From Candidatus Magnetobacterium casense (GTDB lineage Bacteria > Nitrospirota > Thermodesulfovibrionia > Thermodesulfovibrionales > Magnetobacteriaceae), in the NCBI RefSeq assembly GCF_000714715.1, contig NZ_JMFO01000021.1, positions 1 to 60,017 of the forward strand: 60,017 nucleotides of DNA, given 5' to 3'. A program made the translations under genes and the position numbers. Shown here one piece after another: positions 43,501-51,024 of the stretch (positions are counted from its first letter, which is position 1; each line of letters begins with the position of its first letter). The notes below the pieces were generated by a model, which worked only from the letters and a program-made list of their open reading frames with translations, ran no database searches and was not told where the DNA came from.

Positions 43501-43633
43501 CATCGACTCCAAGGACCTCAAAGGCCTGCTGTGCAGATTCAGCAAATAAGATATCCGTATATCCGGCAGATTTTAAAAATACCTTCAACAGCTTTAACAT
43601 ATCTGTGGAGTCATCAACGATCAGTATACTCAT
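40508..43633 (-). CDS. Response regulator with GGDEF-PAS-PAS-GGDEF-EAL (c-di-GMP turnover)
   Basis: A 1,041-residue cytoplasmic signalling protein. Order: receiver (acid pocket VDD, phospho-Asp61 in ILMDIMMPG, Lys in VTKPVN), coiled coil, GGEEF diguanylate cyclase (ARYGGEEFVVL), two PAS domains (about 345-590), a second GGDEF (GRIGGDEFGVF) and an EAL phosphodiesterase (YEALARM, DDFGVGFTSFKYL, IKIDGSFV). Both cyclase motifs and EAL look intact, so the net activity cannot be predicted. I chose Met at 43633 (MSILIVDD) because ggag lies 8 bases upstream, rather than the frame's first ATG at 43645. Confidence 0.93.
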   Translation of the reverse strand: MSILIVDDSTDMLKLLKVFLKSAGYTDILFAESAQQAFEVLGVDDADSYDAPPGVELILMDIMMPGINGIDACARITSNEHLRDIPIIMVSGITEATSLQAAFNAGAVDYVTKPVNKIELVTRVRTVLKLKYEFDNRKAREEELVVLNKQLTEKNKLLNKLSSIDFLTNIANRRTFEHILEAEWRRSLRNTSPLSALMIDIDFFKRYNDTYGHMAGDECITVVAKVLQEALKRPADIVARYGGEEFVVLLPDTGIYGAVSVGEAMRARVQQLAIPHVNSKAADIVTVSIGAASVVPETDTAMADLITSADKALYEAKHEGRNRVKVYAATETEANTLRPPAPEQYEHRPQKYLSQAVLDGLAINVAVLDRNGVIVNVNRSWQQYAVQQDSSCLLSLTEGANYVEKCSATLQQCKQYSVPVSKGVAAVLSGEMQRFEFEYRCNESMWFLMHAVPLDREEGDVVVSYFDITRLKSAEAEIKTLYAVVDESINIIYITDKDARIRYVNKTFEQITGYTKAEVIGTTPHLLSSGQTTHEQYEGLWNTISAGKTWRGIFKNKKKNGEFFWINGLVSVIKNDAGEITNYLAIQEDITDKMKSKQTIEYISYYDRTTRLLNRNRFMALLDQWIVGQSGSGAVGALLLVNLDAFKLINDTYGYIVGDEFLESIADMLRRTVSGDEGVDYGLDSQAVNKVMVGRIGGDEFGVFIPYIGAEAAVEQAEGIRKQVEAMRFSEFMIRTSASIGIVIYPEHGTSTRELITRGDAAIYRAKELGQNRCHLYSNEDRYLEDIQVRLKEREQIKWALENNRFVPWFQPILDLRTNTISHYEALARMQVDERKVLYPPSFLYTAEKYGFISSIDRMIIQKTLTVQSQVARARPHLSFGMNLSGKDLGDEQLLQFIKTQIDDLSIDPTRLIFEITETAAISDLAKAIRSIRALKELGCRISLDDFGVGFTSFKYLKDMEVDYIKIDGSFVKNLLNSDENRHIVKAIRDMAGGMGIMTVAEFVEDMETMNLLRDYGVDYAQGYLIGKPSPNLKQEDAFVV

Positions 43634-43912
43634 AAACATCTCCATATAAAATAAAAGAATTCGGTCTTGTTTTTAATACGTTTAATCATGCCTGCCGACA
43701 AGACCTTATTTTACCATACTATCCACGTAAATGCCACGGTGAATTTATTCCCGATAGACAAAGAATGTAAGCCTATTTTTTTTATGCGAAAGTGGAGTTA
43801 TCTTTTTTCTTTGGATTATCTCTATCGTGTTACATAGGGGGCAGGGACGGCGCCTGCCAAAAAAGAAGGGGTATCAGGAAATCTGCGATATCGTGCCGTG
43901 CTCCTGCGCAGC

Positions 43913-45139
43913 CTAATATGCCATCTTGTCCAACAGGTTGCCGGCGCTTTCCTTGAACTCGTTTATTTCATCGACGTTAGTCATCAGGGTATCAGAGGCA
44001 GTTTTGTGTGTTGTGATCCAGTCTTCGTCCTGCTGTAGCGGGATCGTACCTGAGACGCCATGATAGTTGCAGAGGTGCTCGGACAACTGGAGAATTGCCC
44101 ACAGGTAACTGATTTCGTTGACCTCTGTCACCCCCTTGGGGATGTACAGGGTGTCGCTGTGATGTTGCCTGATGGTTTCGGTCATTGACGCCTGCATCCC
44201 CCAGCTCTTTGAGATCAGACCGCCAACGGTAGCGTGATTGGTATTGTAGCTTGCATCCTCGACGTCAATTGCATCAGCGGCATTACTCAGGGCCTTGTAC
44301 AAGGACTGCTCGTAGTCAGCGTACTTCTTCAACAGAAGCGGGATGGCGCAGTCATGAAACAGACCTAGAAAATAGGCGCTGTCCGTAAGTTCTGACGCCT
44401 TCTGTCTTGCCAGATATCCGCATATTGTCGCCGATGCCAGGGAGTGTTTCCAGAATATCTCCGTGACAACACCCACTTCCTTGATGACGTTGTGCAGGGC
44501 AGAAGCCATTACCATGCCGGAGAAGTTCTTCATCCCCAGTACGTGCAGTGCCCGCTCTATTGTCAGCACCTTACCGCTGCCGTACACCGGGGAATTGGCA
44601 AACCGGATCACCGTGGCAGCCAACGCCACGTCATCCTTGATCAGGCCCACAATCTCCGTCATGTTCGGGGTTGGCCTCTTTGTCTCCTTGGAGAGCCTCA
44701 GTATGATGTCCGGACAGGATGGTATGTCGATATCCTTCATGATGTCTGATGTGCCTTTTGCGGCTTCCGGCTTCTGCACAGGCTTCTTTATCCTAACCTT
44801 GTCGATGTGCGGCTTTAACTTGCACTCTATTGTCTGGGCATTCAACGGCTTGACCAGGAAGTCCGTTACCCCCGCCTTGATGGCAGATACCAGGCTGTCC
44901 TTGTCCGTCCTCTTGGTAACCATGATAAAGGGCAGGGATTTTTTGAGCTTCCTGACGTTTAACAGAAGCTCATACCCGTTCATCCCCGGGATGTCCCACT
45001 CACTTACTATGAGGTCATAATCGGTACTCTTGATCCGCTCCAATGCCTCAATGCCATCGGGCGAGATATCAAGCATTATCTGAGGATATTGGGTCTGTAT
45101 ATATTGTATTAAATCCTTATGCGTACCAACAACCAGCAC
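43913..45139 (-). CDS. Pseudo-receiver-HDOD signalling protein
   Basis: A 408-residue protein. Residues 1-115 form a receiver domain in which the acid pocket is lost (VVGTHKD instead of VVDD) and the phospho-acceptor Asp is Glu (VSEWDIPGMNG, Glu47), while the Lys of FLVKPL remains; such a receiver cannot be phosphorylated in the normal way and may be locked. Residues ~140-350 are an HDOD domain (PSCPDIILRL, VIRFANSP, LGLFHDCAIPLLL). HDOD proteins bind partners or cyclic dinucleotides in motility and cell-cycle control. GTG 45139 with aaaggagg 7 bases upstream. Its promoter (TTTACA-18-TATAAT) lies at 45188-45217. Confidence 0.85.
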   Translation of the reverse strand: MLVVGTHKDLIQYIQTQYPQIMLDISPDGIEALERIKSTDYDLIVSEWDIPGMNGYELLLNVRKLKKSLPFIMVTKRTDKDSLVSAIKAGVTDFLVKPLNAQTIECKLKPHIDKVRIKKPVQKPEAAKGTSDIMKDIDIPSCPDIILRLSKETKRPTPNMTEIVGLIKDDVALAATVIRFANSPVYGSGKVLTIERALHVLGMKNFSGMVMASALHNVIKEVGVVTEIFWKHSLASATICGYLARQKASELTDSAYFLGLFHDCAIPLLLKKYADYEQSLYKALSNAADAIDVEDASYNTNHATVGGLISKSWGMQASMTETIRQHHSDTLYIPKGVTEVNEISYLWAILQLSEHLCNYHGVSGTIPLQQDEDWITTHKTASDTLMTNVDEINEFKESAGNLLDKMAY

Positions 45140-45187
45140 ATCTAACCTCCTTTAGTTAAGAATTCCTACATACTGATACTATTGGAT

Positions 45188-45217
45188 ATTATACCATATA
45201 GCCGTCTCTTGTGTAAA
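45188..45217 (-). promoter_or_regulatory. Sigma-70-type promoter for the HDOD gene
   Basis: On the minus strand TTTACA (45212-45217), 18-base spacer, TGGTATAAT with -10 TATAAT (45188-45193), extended by TG. Good match and correct distance (about 50 bases) to GTG 45139. Confidence 0.6.
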
Positions 45218-45337
45218 CAACTCTATTTCTTTTTCTTTTTTTTAGCTACCAAAAAAAACTGCCAGGGGATTATAATATAAAGCACGGATGACCGTGTTGG
45301 ATCGTCTGATGATTTCATAGAGGGAGGGACATTTTTT

Positions 45338-46396
45338 ATGTCAGAGGCTCAGGGAACTGGCAAGGTTGAGGAGACCAGGCCAATTAAGTCTAAGGAATTG
45401 GAGGTGCTGACAGGGCCTGTGGGGCTGGACATTGGCACTACCAACATTGTCATAGCCCGCATGAAGGGTACGACGTACTACTCGGTCAAACAACTGAATG
45501 CTTTTTTTGAGGTGCCCAAGTCAAACATCACAGGCAAGGTGTTGGCACAAAACGACATAATGTTCTTTTCACGCAACGGACAGTTGTTTATCGTGGGCAA
45601 CTCTGCCGAGCAGTTTGCCAGCACATTTAACGCCGATACCAGAAGACCCATAGAGGGCGGACTGTTAAGCCCAAAGGAGGATGATGGCCTCAACGTCATC
45701 CAGGCGATAATCAAGACCCTGCTGCTGCCGGCCAAGAAACAGGGAGAGGCCCTGTGCTTCAGTATCCCCGGTGCCCCCATACACACCACCACAAACGTCC
45801 TCTACCACGAGGCCGTCATAAAGCGGACCCTGGAGGGCATGGGGTATAGTCCGCTGTCCATCCACGAGGGCTTTGCCGTTGTCCTTTCGGAGCTTGCCGA
45901 TGACAGCTACACGGGCATTGGCATAAGCATGGGCGGGGGGATGTGTAACATATGCCTGTCCTACCTCTCCGTGCCTGTGCTGACATACAGCATCCAAAAG
46001 GGCGGCGATTACATAGACACCATGGCCGGAAATTCACTCGGTGAGCCTGCCACAAAGATTAAGCTGATCAAGGAAAAGGGACTAAACCTCCTCAAAGAGC
46101 CAAAAAACAAGCTCGAAATCTCCCTGCACATCTTCTACGAAGACCTTGTCGTCAACCTCCTGCAGAGCATCCAGCAGGTGATGGCCACATCGGACAGGGT
46201 ACCGCGCTTTGCAAAGCCCCTGCCCATAGTCCTCAGTGGCGGCACCTGTCTGCCAACAGGATGCAAGGAGCTTTTTGAAAAGGTGCTCAAGAACATACGA
46301 CTGCCAATACAGATATCGGGCGTGCGCATTGCCTCAGACCCTCTTAACACAACGGCCAGGGGCGCATTGATCATGGCCATGTCCGAGGAATCCTGA
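45338..46396 (+). CDS. Actin-like ATPase of unknown role
   Basis: A 352-residue protein of the actin/Hsp70 ATPase fold: phosphate-1 loop GLDIGTTNIVIARM (about 29-42), phosphate-2 loop GIGISMGGGMCNICLSYL (about 195-212), adenosine motif PIVLSGGTCLPTG (about 310-322). It matches neither MreB nor MamK nor FtsA closely by eye, though its overall layout and the 'dimension' of subdomains fit bacterial filament-forming homologs. It lies 24 bases from a class A PBP gene with which it is probably cotranscribed, hinting at a role in positioning or controlling cell-wall synthesis. Ribosome site gagggaggg precedes ATG. Confidence 0.8.
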   Translation: MSEAQGTGKVEETRPIKSKELEVLTGPVGLDIGTTNIVIARMKGTTYYSVKQLNAFFEVPKSNITGKVLAQNDIMFFSRNGQLFIVGNSAEQFASTFNADTRRPIEGGLLSPKEDDGLNVIQAIIKTLLLPAKKQGEALCFSIPGAPIHTTTNVLYHEAVIKRTLEGMGYSPLSIHEGFAVVLSELADDSYTGIGISMGGGMCNICLSYLSVPVLTYSIQKGGDYIDTMAGNSLGEPATKIKLIKEKGLNLLKEPKNKLEISLHIFYEDLVVNLLQSIQQVMATSDRVPRFAKPLPIVLSGGTCLPTGCKELFEKVLKNIRLPIQISGVRIASDPLNTTARGALIMAMSEES

Positions 46397-46419
46397 GGCG
46401 CTTTGTCTATAGATGACGG

Positions 46420-48630
46420 ATGACCGTACCGGTACTGATCTTCTCTACCGATAGTATAAGAGGGAAAATTGTACTAAGAACGCTTCAGCACAACGGCATA
46501 GAGGCAACGCTCTTTGGCAACAATTTTGAACTACTTGAGGGACTCGGTGCAATAAAGGGACACTCGGTCGTCATCTTTGACACAAAAAATTATCACTCCA
46601 GGGAGTTTGAGATGCTTGATTCTCTCAGGGTCTCTCACCCTCGTTGTTCTGTAATCATATTGTCTGAGGCGGCACTGTTGCCCACGTTCATACAAAAGGG
46701 CTTCAGGGCAGACTTCTGTCTCGGTGACCCCCTTGACCCCGAACAGATTTGCCTAAAGGTCAGGGAGATATTTTTTCTCAGGAGCAAGGCATATCTGAGG
46801 CTTCGCACATACTTCAGCGTGCTCTACAACATGATCCTGGGGGAGAGGGATAACCCGTACATACGCTTTATGAAAAAGCTGCTGTTGTCCTTTGCCATGT
46901 CGTTGTCTGTGGGCTTTGGGCTGATTGGTGGGTTTGTTGTCTGGAGCCTGTCTGACCTGCCCAAGATTCAACTGCTGGAGGAATATGCACCGCTGGAGTC
47001 ATCCATGCTATACTCCTCAGACGGAGAGAGTTTGGCGGAACTGTACTTTGAGCGGCGACGGTTTATACCCTACTACAAGATACCGACACACGTCAAGAAT
47101 GCCTTTATAGCGGTAGAAGATGCCCGCTTTTACAGCCATCATGGGTTGGACTTCTATCGCCTGATAGGGGCAGCCATTGAAAATGTACGTGCAAAGTCCT
47201 ACGTCCAGGGCGCCAGCACCATCACACAACAGTTGGCAAAGATGCTCTTCCTAAAACCCGAACGCTCTCTGACACGCAAGATCAAGGAGGCTGCGCTGTC
47301 AATCCAGATAGAGAATCGCTACACGAAAGACGAAATCCTGGGATTGTATCTCAACCAGGCGTACTTTGGCACCAGGGCATACGGTTTGGAGGCGGCGTCG
47401 GAGACCTACTTTGGTAAGAAGGCCGAGGAACTTACCGTTGGAGAGGCAGCCCTTTTGGCGGCGATCCCCAAGGCGCCATCGACATACTCCCCGTTTAAGG
47501 ATACGCACAAGGCCCTCAGTCGGAAAAAGCTCGTTCTGAAGATGATGCTCAACCAGGGCTTTATCTCCGCCGCCAAATACAATGAGGCCGTAGTCGAACC
47601 CCTGCCATCCTACACTCCACGGGCACAGTATAAGGCACCATACTTTGTTGAATACGCCCGCGCCAACCTCGAAAAGATTTATGGCGATAACCTGTATACA
47701 TCCGGCTTCAAGATATACACGACACTCAACTACAAGATGCAAGAGGCAGCAGAACATGCCGTAGCCAATGGTCTGTCAAGTGGCTTTGACGACAAGACCC
47801 AGGCAGCCCTGCTTGCCATAGACATAAAGACCGGCGCCATCAGGGCAATGGTTGGTGGTACCGGTTTTGGTGATAGTCAGTTCAACCGTGCCACGCAGGC
47901 AATGCGTCAACCGGGTTCGGCGTTTAAACCGTTTATTTACCTGACGGCATTTAAGGATGGTCTCACACCGCAGAGTGCTATTGTAGATGCTCCGGTTACC
48001 TATTATTCCAACAATGGCCGCACTGCCTGGACGCCACAGAACTATACACGGAGGTATTACGGGTCGGTGTCGCTAAAGAGTGCGTTGTCTATGTCTCTGA
48101 ACGCTGCCACGGTTAATCTGGCAAGCAAGTTGAAAATGTCCAGGGTCATTGAGACGGCCAGGTCGGTTGGCATCAAGAGTGATATTTATCCGCATCTGCC
48201 GGCGGCCATTGGGGTATCCGAGGTAACACTTATGGAGTTGGTCTACGCATACGGCACGATGGCCGAGGGGGTCAAGCTGGAGCCGCGGTTTTATGAACGG
48301 GTGATAGACCGTTACGATCTGGCCTCTGATGCGTCATTGCCTCAGGGACAGAGGGTCATTGGCCAGCAGGCAGTTGCATCCATACGGGAGGTTCTGAGGG
48401 CGGTTGTGGAAAACGGCACTGCACGAGCGGCAATGGCCTTAAGCAGACCGGTTTACGGCAAGACCGGTACGACGGATGATTATGCGGACGCTTGGTTCAT
48501 AGGCTTTGATGACAGACTGGCCGTGGGTGTTTGGGTTGGCAGGGACGACCGCACTTCCCTCGGGGAAGGAAAGACCGGCGGTGCCGCTGCCTTGCCAATC
48601 TGGATAGAATTCATGAAGAACGTCCAATGA
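46420..48630 (+). CDS. Class A penicillin-binding protein with N-terminal receiver-like domain
   Basis: 736 residues. 1-125: receiver-like fold (VLIFSTDSIRGKI, Asp54 in VVIFDTKN, ILSEAALL), with the conserved Lys replaced (LGDPLD); 152-176: membrane helix; 185-400: GT51 glycosyltransferase with AVEDARFYSHHGLDFY (Glu233); 420-736: transpeptidase with SxxK (GSAFKP, Ser500), SxN (SMSLNAA, Ser559) and KTG (GKTGTT, Lys681). The catalytic set of a PBP1a is complete. The cytoplasmic receiver-like domain fused to it is unusual and suggests direct regulation of wall synthesis by a cytoplasmic partner, perhaps the actin-like ATPase encoded 24 bases upstream. Start ATG 46420; another in-frame start is not evident. 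Confidence 0.9.
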   Translation: MTVPVLIFSTDSIRGKIVLRTLQHNGIEATLFGNNFELLEGLGAIKGHSVVIFDTKNYHSREFEMLDSLRVSHPRCSVIILSEAALLPTFIQKGFRADFCLGDPLDPEQICLKVREIFFLRSKAYLRLRTYFSVLYNMILGERDNPYIRFMKKLLLSFAMSLSVGFGLIGGFVVWSLSDLPKIQLLEEYAPLESSMLYSSDGESLAELYFERRRFIPYYKIPTHVKNAFIAVEDARFYSHHGLDFYRLIGAAIENVRAKSYVQGASTITQQLAKMLFLKPERSLTRKIKEAALSIQIENRYTKDEILGLYLNQAYFGTRAYGLEAASETYFGKKAEELTVGEAALLAAIPKAPSTYSPFKDTHKALSRKKLVLKMMLNQGFISAAKYNEAVVEPLPSYTPRAQYKAPYFVEYARANLEKIYGDNLYTSGFKIYTTLNYKMQEAAEHAVANGLSSGFDDKTQAALLAIDIKTGAIRAMVGGTGFGDSQFNRATQAMRQPGSAFKPFIYLTAFKDGLTPQSAIVDAPVTYYSNNGRTAWTPQNYTRRYYGSVSLKSALSMSLNAATVNLASKLKMSRVIETARSVGIKSDIYPHLPAAIGVSEVTLMELVYAYGTMAEGVKLEPRFYERVIDRYDLASDASLPQGQRVIGQQAVASIREVLRAVVENGTARAAMALSRPVYGKTGTTDDYADAWFIGFDDRLAVGVWVGRDDRTSLGEGKTGGAAALPIWIEFMKNVQ

Positions 48631-48638
48631 GGTAGAGA

Positions 48639-48660
48639 AGAAAGGGGCGGCTCCGCTCTT
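48639..48660. repeat. Half copy of the GC-rich interspersed repeat
   Basis: gaaaggggcggctccgctct: only the terminal palindrome of the repeat, between the PBP and the convergent radical SAM gene, where it could serve as shared terminator. Confidence 0.6.
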
Positions 48661-48661
48661 T

Positions 48662-50089
48662 CTACTTTCTGAACCACTTTCCAACCTGCTTTAACAGGGC
48701 GACGCCACCGGAGAAGTAGTTGGTAAACTCATAGAACGTCCTGATGTGCGATAACAGGTTGACAACCCTGTTGATGTCGGTGTAGTAGAGGAAATTGGCC
48801 TTTGCTATCATGTTTTCAATCTCCGCTGACGATACGGCGGAGTTTTTTATAACACAATCCTCACCGATAGCAACAAACTTTTCCCAGTCTATCTCCTCCA
48901 GCGGAATTGAGGCAAAGAAGTAGTCAAACTCCTTTGTCCCCGGAAACGGCACCAACATGTTGTAAAAGGCCAACGTCGCATTGACCTCCCTGGAGAATCT
49001 GAGCGTATCCTCCATCTGCTGCTTTGTCTCACCGGGGGAACCGATAATATAAAACGCCTGCGTCTTGATGCCCAGACTGGTTGCAATCCTGACGGTCTCT
49101 TTGGCCTTTGCAGGTGCGATGGCCTTTCCCATGCGCCTGAGGATACCCTCGTCGCTGGACTCCAACCCAAACCCCACACAGTAACATCCGGCCCTCTTCA
49201 TAAGCACCAGGACCTCCCTGTTGACCGTGTTGACCTGTGAGAAGCAGAACCACTTGAGGTTCAACCGCTTATCGATCATCCCCCTGCATATATCCTCAAG
49301 ACGGGCGTGGTTGATCGTGAAGGTGTCATCGGTGATGATAAGTTGCCGGGCGTTGTAGTCCTTTTTGAGCATCTGCATCTCTTCCAGTACGTATTGGGCC
49401 GAGTGCATCCGGTACTTCTTGCCGGAGACGATCCTGGCCGCACAGAAGGAACAGTTAAAGGGACACCCGCGACTGGTCAGGATGGTCATGCAGTTTCTGT
49501 AACGGGCGTTGTGCATGTTGGGCACAAACAACCGCTGAGATATCAGGTCCCTTGCCGGAAAGGGGATGGAATCCATGTCCTCGATGTAGGGTCTGACGTC
49601 GTTGCGGATGATTGCATCGCCATCCCTGTAGATGATCCCGCTTATTCCCTCCAGGGAGGCGTTATTCTGGTATGCGTTGACAACATCGAGCATGGAGCGT
49701 TCTCCTTCCCCAATAACAACGCAATCTATAAGCCCCGGGTATGTCCGCATCACAAACTCAGGGATGGCGCTAACATGCACCCCCCCCATAACAACCCTGG
49801 CCGTGCAATGGCTCCGACAGAGTTCTGCCAGCTTAATGGCCCTAATGAAATTGGGGGTTGCGCACGTTATCCCGATCACGTCGGGCTGCGATTTCGCGAT
49901 GATGTCGGTTATAGCGTTGTAGATCAACCCCTGAGCCTCGGGCTCATACATTGCCACCTCATGGCCTCCATACTTGCGCAGATAGGAGGCGATGTATCCC
50001 AACCCCAGTGGGAAGTATCTCCCCGCCGCCTTACTCAGATTTCCGTACAAGTCTACGTAGGGCGGTGATAACAGTAATACCTTTGCCAT
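48662..50089 (-). CDS. B12-binding radical SAM protein
   Basis: A 475-residue BchE/PQQ-type radical SAM enzyme. N-terminal cobalamin-binding domain (residues ~1-140; PPYVDLYGNLSKAAGR, VVMGGVHVSAIPE, CVVIGEGE), then radical SAM with RGCPFNCSFCAARI (CxxxCxxC for the 4Fe-4S cluster, about 210-223), GFGLESSDEGILRRMGK and FYIIGSPGET. Substrate unknown; family members methylate or rearrange lipids and cofactors. It is a single gene; upstream lies a 65-base AT-rich stretch, then the unrelated restriction-modification pair. Ribosome site aggagg precedes ATG 50089. Confidence 0.93.
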   Translation of the reverse strand: MAKVLLLSPPYVDLYGNLSKAAGRYFPLGLGYIASYLRKYGGHEVAMYEPEAQGLIYNAITDIIAKSQPDVIGITCATPNFIRAIKLAELCRSHCTARVVMGGVHVSAIPEFVMRTYPGLIDCVVIGEGERSMLDVVNAYQNNASLEGISGIIYRDGDAIIRNDVRPYIEDMDSIPFPARDLISQRLFVPNMHNARYRNCMTILTSRGCPFNCSFCAARIVSGKKYRMHSAQYVLEEMQMLKKDYNARQLIITDDTFTINHARLEDICRGMIDKRLNLKWFCFSQVNTVNREVLVLMKRAGCYCVGFGLESSDEGILRRMGKAIAPAKAKETVRIATSLGIKTQAFYIIGSPGETKQQMEDTLRFSREVNATLAFYNMLVPFPGTKEFDYFFASIPLEEIDWEKFVAIGEDCVIKNSAVSSAEIENMIAKANFLYYTDINRVVNLLSHIRTFYEFTNYFSGGVALLKQVGKWFRK

Positions 50090-50154
50090 ACAGCTTAACC
50101 TCCTAAATATGCCTAAATAACGGTCATGATTAAATAAAATAGTTTTATCTTTTT

Positions 50155-51024
50155 TTAAAGAAGATAGCCTTTGGCTAATCTGTGATTAATACCACCCTCC
50201 CAATCTTCCGTGAGAAAATCACGAACAAAATGAAAAAGGTGTTCAACGGTATCCTCGTATATTGGCCTCTTTGTGTAACTATCGAGGTATCTGAATTCTC
50301 TATCAGTGTTTTTTTGCTTTCGCAGAACATAAATTTGATCAATCTTAAATTTACGCAAGTTTACCGCCTCTGTTAATTTAAGCCATTCTGCCACGACTAT
50401 GTATAAAACATTTGGATTGCGGTGTTTCAATAATTCCGCTGCCGTTGATGCATCCTGAAGCATGGTTTTGTCAAGGTAGGTTTTACATTCAACTGTTACT
50501 GCTGGTATATCCCATGTCTCTGATTGCGTTGTTGATTGTTCAAAGCACTTGAAATCAGCATTGATTCTCACACCTATAGCAAAGTCATGATCTTTCTTTT
50601 CTATTAAAACATTTGGAGTTGTCAGCATTGATTTATAGCTGTGTGATTTGAAGAATAAATCCTTAAATGTGTGTGATTTGCCAATTAAGGCATGTTCAGA
50701 AAAATCAGCAACCATATCTTTAAAGAGGTAATACATAAATTCTTCAAGAACAGAGGAATGAAGATTAGAGCGCGAGTCAAACTGTTCTGCATATTTTTGT
50801 TGGTCTATGAAATTCTTGTAGCCGTTTAACAGTTTGGTTCGTTTTTCCAGAACCAATAAATCCGAGTCTGCCTTTAATAAAAACGGCCCCTTTAAATCAA
50901 TATTGGCCTGTTTCCACTGATCGTACTGTAACCGTATCTCAGTAAGATATTGCCGCGATTTGGCATCACGATATTTGGTCTGATGATTTTCTTTTTGTTC
51001 TAAGTTGTTCCCGTGGACAAACAT
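50155..51024 (-). CDS. Type II restriction endonuclease (Bpu10I-like)
   Basis: A 289-residue AT-rich gene overlapping the 3' end of the methyltransferase gene by 25 bases. The central TPNVLIEKKDHDFAIG and WDIPAVTVECKTYLDKTMLQDA carry the D/E-x-K type nuclease residues (VECKTYLD). I recall Bpu10I-family enzymes of similar length and layout (KAHTFKDLFF-like region), so this name is a cautious match. Recognition sequence unknown. Base composition and orphan position mark it as acquired together with its methylase. Confidence 0.75.
   Translation of the reverse strand: MFVHGNNLEQKENHQTKYRDAKSRQYLTEIRLQYDQWKQANIDLKGPFLLKADSDLLVLEKRTKLLNGYKNFIDQQKYAEQFDSRSNLHSSVLEEFMYYLFKDMVADFSEHALIGKSHTFKDLFFKSHSYKSMLTTPNVLIEKKDHDFAIGVRINADFKCFEQSTTQSETWDIPAVTVECKTYLDKTMLQDASTAAELLKHRNPNVLYIVVAEWLKLTEAVNLRKFKIDQIYVLRKQKNTDREFRYLDSYTKRPIYEDTVEHLFHFVRDFLTEDWEGGINHRLAKGYLL

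Noticed and set aside
45338..46396. Magnetosome actin MamK
   Set aside because: Only the fold motifs are shared; neighbouring genes are not magnetosome genes, so the name would be unsupported.
49307..50068. 253-codon plus-strand frame opposite the radical SAM gene
   Set aside because: It is the antisense of a well-recognised gene and has no domain of its own.
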